A stretch of 64,000 bases of DNA, taken from contig OX031064.1 in assembly GCA_943736015.1 (NCBI GenBank), forward strand, positions 29,759,361 through 29,823,360, given 5' to 3'. Shown here in pieces: positions 61,750-64,000 of this stretch. Numbering within the stretch: the stretch's first letter is position 1; the number at the start of each line of letters is the position of its first letter. The stretch is from Tridacna crocea. Its lineage: Eukaryota; Mollusca; Bivalvia; Cardiida; Cardiidae. The position numbers were made by a program, and so were the translations under genes. Below the pieces are notes generated by a model. That model searched no databases. It worked only from the letters and a program-made list of their open reading frames with translations, and was not told the origin of the DNA.

Positions 61750-61860
61750 TAAGTTTAGATGGCCAGCCGTGGGGCTTGGACCCAAATTCTTAGGTGACCC
61801 AAGCCTTGATACTTACAAGTCCGGCGCATTAATACTTGATCAATGCGGGCTGTTCTCATA
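61750..61860 (-). repeat. Possible tRNA-like remnant
   Basis: TTTAGATGGCCAGCCGTGGG shares its start with 7333-7355 (TTTAGATGGCCAGCCGTGAG), where a tRNA-like SINE head follows. Here the boxes are not recognisable. Confidence 0.35.
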
Positions 61861-61897
61861 TCTCATAGCCACACACTTCCGGCCTTTACAGACCCTT

Positions 61898-62126
61898 TTA
61901 ACATTTTACCACACAACCCCGACTTTTAACGACCCTGAGAAAGAAGACTTTTGAAAACATTGTGGGAAAAGGAGAAAATGCTGGTAACCAGCATTTTCTC
62001 CTTTTCCCACAATTTTTTCTACCCTTCACGAAACAAATTTCAAACTTTCAGTCACTTTCATTCTGTCGTCTGCAAATGCTTTCAATTTAGAACTGTCTAA
62101 AATTTTGTCGTTTGGTAAAGAGTTAA
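61898..62126 (-). mobile_element. Fam-A MITE, intact
   Basis: TTAACATTTTACCACACAAC to GTTTGGTAAAGAGTTAA, 229 bp. The next, decayed copy follows without spacer. Confidence 0.9.
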
Positions 62127-62312
62127 AGAAGGCGTTTGATAACATTGCGGGAAAGTAGAGAGTGCCGTCAATCAGCAGTTTCTACTTTACCCACAAAGTT
62201 TTCTTCCCTTCTATATACAAATTTTTAATGTTTGAGTCACGTTCAGGTTGCCGTCTGCAAATGCTTTCATTTCGGAAAAATCTAGAGTGTTTGCGTTTGG
62301 TAAAAAAATAAG
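62127..62312 (-). mobile_element. Fam-A MITE, decayed, head-to-tail neighbour
   Basis: AACATTGCGGGAAAGTAGAG, AGTGCCGTCAATCAGCAGTT, TCTACTTTACCCACAAAGTT, GCCGTCTGCAAATGCTTTCA. AGTAGAG/TTCTACT changed on both arms. Confidence 0.7.
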
Positions 62313-62375
62313 CCTTGCTTCTGGGTACTCAAATGACTCAATCAGATTGTGATACCGAGCAGCCAAAATGTATGT

Positions 62376-62589
62376 TTAACCCTTTACCACACTACCATGA
62401 GAAAGAAGCCCATTAGAAAACATTGTGGGAAAAGGAGAAAATGCTGGTAACCAGCAATTTTTCTTTTTCCCACAATGTTGTTTACCCTTCAAAAACCAAA
62501 TTTCAAATTTTCAGTTACTTTGATCTTGTCGTCTGCAGATGCTTTCGACTTGAACAAGCCTAAAATATTGTCGTTTGGTAATGAGTTAA
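62376..62589 (-). mobile_element. Fam-A MITE, intact ends
   Basis: TTAACCCTTTACCACACTAC to GTTTGGTAATGAGTTAA; 214 bp because AATCCCTACTTTTGACGCCC is missing from the short arm. Confidence 0.88.
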
Positions 62590-62853
62590 GCAAATAATAA
62601 GCTGTAAATATTTTTTTCACGCCGCAAAATAGCCCTTCTGTATATACCTCTGAAAACAATGTGCAATGCCTGCATGCAGACAACCCATTTTAAGAAATAC
62701 CCGAAAGCTGATTGTCGTTCGCCTCAACTCGTCACAAATCGGGTGATTCTGTACCTAATGGGGGGGGGGGGTTGGTTTCTATTCTGAAATAGTGCTAATC
62801 AAAAAAGATTCCAACGGAAAATTGTCACTAGTGTTTGCTTTCTTAGTGCAGTG

Positions 62854-63061
62854 TGTTACGGGCGACCACTCCTTCCTGCATGGCATATACTCCCGATTTA
62901 AATACAATACCTGGCTACTGCGTCAGGGAGATATCTCTTTGGCTCAGTGGTTAGGGTATTGGCTTTGCGTCCGGGAGTTCGGAGTTCGAATCCCGCTCCG
63001 ATCCTTATTTCTGCCATGCATTTATTCATTTGTTTCTTTGTTACGGACTTCGTTCGTAAGA
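62854..63061 (+). repeat. TRIM 5' LTR
   Basis: TGTTACGGGCGACCACTCCT to GACTTCGTTCGTAAGA. Contains TTTAAATACAATA (TATA-like, kept in all four LTRs of the family) and the tRNA-like segment described separately. Confidence 0.88.
62930..63005 (+). promoter_or_regulatory. tRNA-like Pol III promoter segment in TRIM LTR
   Basis: A box TGGCTCAGTGG (62940-62950) and B box AGTTCGAATCC (62983-62993), 32 bp apart, fit the type 2 Pol III promoter spacing. The segment does not fold as a good tRNA (the T stem is poor), so it is a tRNA relic rather than a tRNA gene. The same segment is present at 63254-63329 and, on the minus strand, in the LTRs at 2599-2805 and 3048-3242. Activity is inferred. Confidence 0.7.
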
Positions 63062-63079
63062 TGGGGGCTCGTCCGGGAT
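63062..63079 (+). other. Primer binding site (tRNA-Pro type)
   Basis: TGGGGGCTCGTCCGGGAT starts immediately after the LTR, complementary to the last 18 nt of tRNA-Pro as used by many retroelements. Confidence 0.9.
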
Positions 63080-63166
63080 TGGCCATTGAGCCATTAATCC
63101 CATTTGTTGTCCAAAATCGGACTTCCTGCCTAATAAGGCTTTGAGTCATCAATAAATGATGACTTT

Positions 63167-63175
63167 AAGAGGGGG
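63167..63175 (+). other. Polypurine tract of TRIM
   Basis: AAGAGGGGG, followed by TG and the 3' LTR. The TTAA overlapping its start (63165-63168) is the site used by the MITE in the older copy. Confidence 0.8.
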
Positions 63176-63177
63176 TG

Positions 63178-63385
63178 TGTTACGGGCGACCACTCCTTCC
63201 TGCATGGCATATACTCCCGATTTAAATACAATACCTGGCTACTGCGTCAGGGAGATATCTCTTTGGCTCAGTGGTTAGGGTATTGGCTTTGCGTCCGGGA
63301 GTTCGGAGTTCGAATCCCGCTCCGATCCTTATTTCTGCCATGCATTTATTCATTTGTTTCTTTGTTACGGACTTCGTTCGTAAGA
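63178..63385 (+). repeat. TRIM 3' LTR
   Basis: Same 208 bases as 62854-63061 by eye. The following AGTGTTACCATTATAAG is flanking DNA. Confidence 0.88.
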
Positions 63386-63620
63386 AGTGTTACCATTATA
63401 AGAAGAACGATGAAGCGGTTACTATCGCCAAAGAAATGTACCATATAGGTGCATATCATGGTACGAGATACTGCCGAGGGACTTCACCAACGGATCAACC
63501 GAGGTTTGCTGCAAGGCAAAGCACGCAAAAAAATGTTGTTTTTCCCAATTTTACTTCTTAATTACAAAATCATACGCCGGTACGAGTTATGCAGATCTGT
63601 TAATTAACCGTTCTACTGCT

Positions 63621-63821
63621 TAACTCTTCACATCCAGACCTCAAACATTTTTAGACCTGTAGAAATTGAACGCATTTCTAGCTGGCAAATTAAATGTGGC
63701 TCGAATGACAACTTATAAATTGAATCGGTATAAAATATTGTGGGAAAAAGAGAAAATGCAAATGATTGGCACTTTCTCCTTTTCCTGTTTTGTTTTCAAA
63801 GGCTTCCTCAATCGGGGTTAA
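63621..63821 (+). mobile_element. Fam-A MITE, diverged
   Basis: TTAACTCTTCACATCCAGAC to TCAATCGGGGTTAA. The hairpin tip is decayed (GCAAATGATTGGCAC). Confidence 0.7.
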
Positions 63822-63976
63822 GTATGGGAAAGCAATCACAGCATGTATCTCGTTATTGTTCATGAATAAAGAAGTCATTTCCAGCGACTTGTAAAAATAC
63901 CAAGTACTCGTATCGCCATTTCAAAGTTCTTTGCTCACATTATCGGTCAGTGCATGTTCTGTGCAGTGCACTCTGG

Positions 63977-64000
63977 CTTTAAAGGTGGTCCTTCAGATTT
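63977..64000 (+). mobile_element. Fam-H left end, cut by window edge
   Basis: TTAAAGGTGGTCCTTCAGAT matches the Fam-H terminus at 4392 and the complement of the one at 44206. Confidence 0.7.

Larger units (their letters stand above)
62854..63385 (+). mobile_element. TRIM (miniature LTR retrotransposon) with tRNA-like sequence in its LTRs, young copy
   Basis: 532 bp: LTR 62854-63061, primer binding site 63062-63079, interior to 63166, polypurine tract 63167-63175, LTR 63178-63385. Both LTRs are 208 bp and I see no difference between them. AGTG flanks both sides (62850-62853, 63386-63389), consistent with a 4-bp target duplication. It encodes nothing: the frames crossing it are read-through of the tRNA-like part. 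Size and layout match TRIM elements, which move by using proteins of autonomous LTR retrotransposons. The interior can form short hairpins (GCCTAATAAGGC; GTCATCAATAAATGATGAC). A second copy is at 2599-3242 (-). Confidence 0.88.

Noticed and set aside
62930-63005. Two functional tRNA genes (also 63254-63329)
   Set aside because: The boxes are present but T-stem and acceptor pairing are poor, and both copies are inside identical LTRs.
62854-63385. Simple tandem duplication instead of an LTR element
   Set aside because: The 116-bp spacer starts with a perfect primer binding site and ends with a polypurine tract at exactly the repeat borders, and a second copy exists elsewhere.
63386-63561. Exon after the TRIM 3' LTR
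   Set aside because: The open frame only appears long because it continues from the LTR; the 3' part has no known domain.
385-63821. CRISPR-like palindromic repeats
   Set aside because: The palindromes are dispersed, flanked by TTAA and element arms, and not arranged as repeat-spacer arrays; the DNA is clearly animal.

Overview
The window looks like eukaryotic, intron/intergene-type DNA from a mollusc, most likely a bivalve. It is AT-rich and has almost no protein-coding sequence, but it is packed with short non-autonomous mobile elements. Several resemble repeat types known from molluscs: tRNA-derived SINEs whose 3' tail reads like GGCGTTAAACACCA, and Helentron/pearl-like elements with internal tandem units and a GACGGACGG tract. 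The species cannot be fixed from the sequence.

Coding content: one convincing exon, at 12163-12499 (+). It encodes an acidic N-terminus and transmembrane helix 1 of an SLC6 (sodium:neurotransmitter symporter) protein and ends at a GTGAGT donor. I found no later SLC6 exon, so the DNA to the right is probably intron 1 and/or intergenic. The other long open frames are by-products of repeats.

Repeat families (letters are mine). Fam-A: ~229-bp TTAA-flanked element with piggyBac-like ends (CYCWTTACCA) and a large central hairpin; several dozen intact or decayed copies over the whole window. A2 and A3 are variants with another hairpin tip. Fam-E: ~211-bp TTAA element with hairpin core GATCAGACTGCAC. 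Fam-H: ~550-bp TTAA element starting AGGTGG. Fam-P: ~381-bp TTAA element starting GGTAAGACCTGTG. Fam-B: ~340-360 bp with 9-bp target duplications. Fam-C and Fam-D: hairpin elements sharing a TCAGCCTGCGC..GCGCAGGCTGA core. Fam-F, G, I, J, K, L, M, N, O: lower-copy elements, several strongly palindromic. SINEs: tRNA-headed, several split by later insertions. Four 'ladder' elements consist of a short motif reiterated at close spacing.

The most unusual element is a miniature LTR retrotransposon (TRIM) at 62854-63385: two apparently identical 208-bp LTRs, a perfect tRNA-Pro-type primer binding site, a 116-bp interior and a polypurine tract. Each LTR carries a tRNA-like segment with Pol III A and B boxes. 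An older copy lies on the minus strand at 2599-3242 and has been invaded by a TTAA element.

Layout: 1-9 kb, SINEs, old TRIM, Fam-B, ladder element and Fam-A/H; 9.05-10.5 kb, tetranucleotide array; 11-13 kb, SLC6 exon among Fam-A/E/D; 13-22 kb, mixed MITEs; 22-25 kb, Fam-B, palindrome K, Helentron-like element; 25-38 kb, dense Fam-A/E with repeated nesting; 38-41 kb, sparse; 41-54 kb, dense A/E/C/D plus H and N; 54-60 kb, sparser; 60-64 kb, Fam-A cluster and the young TRIM. All copy boundaries and alignments were made by eye.
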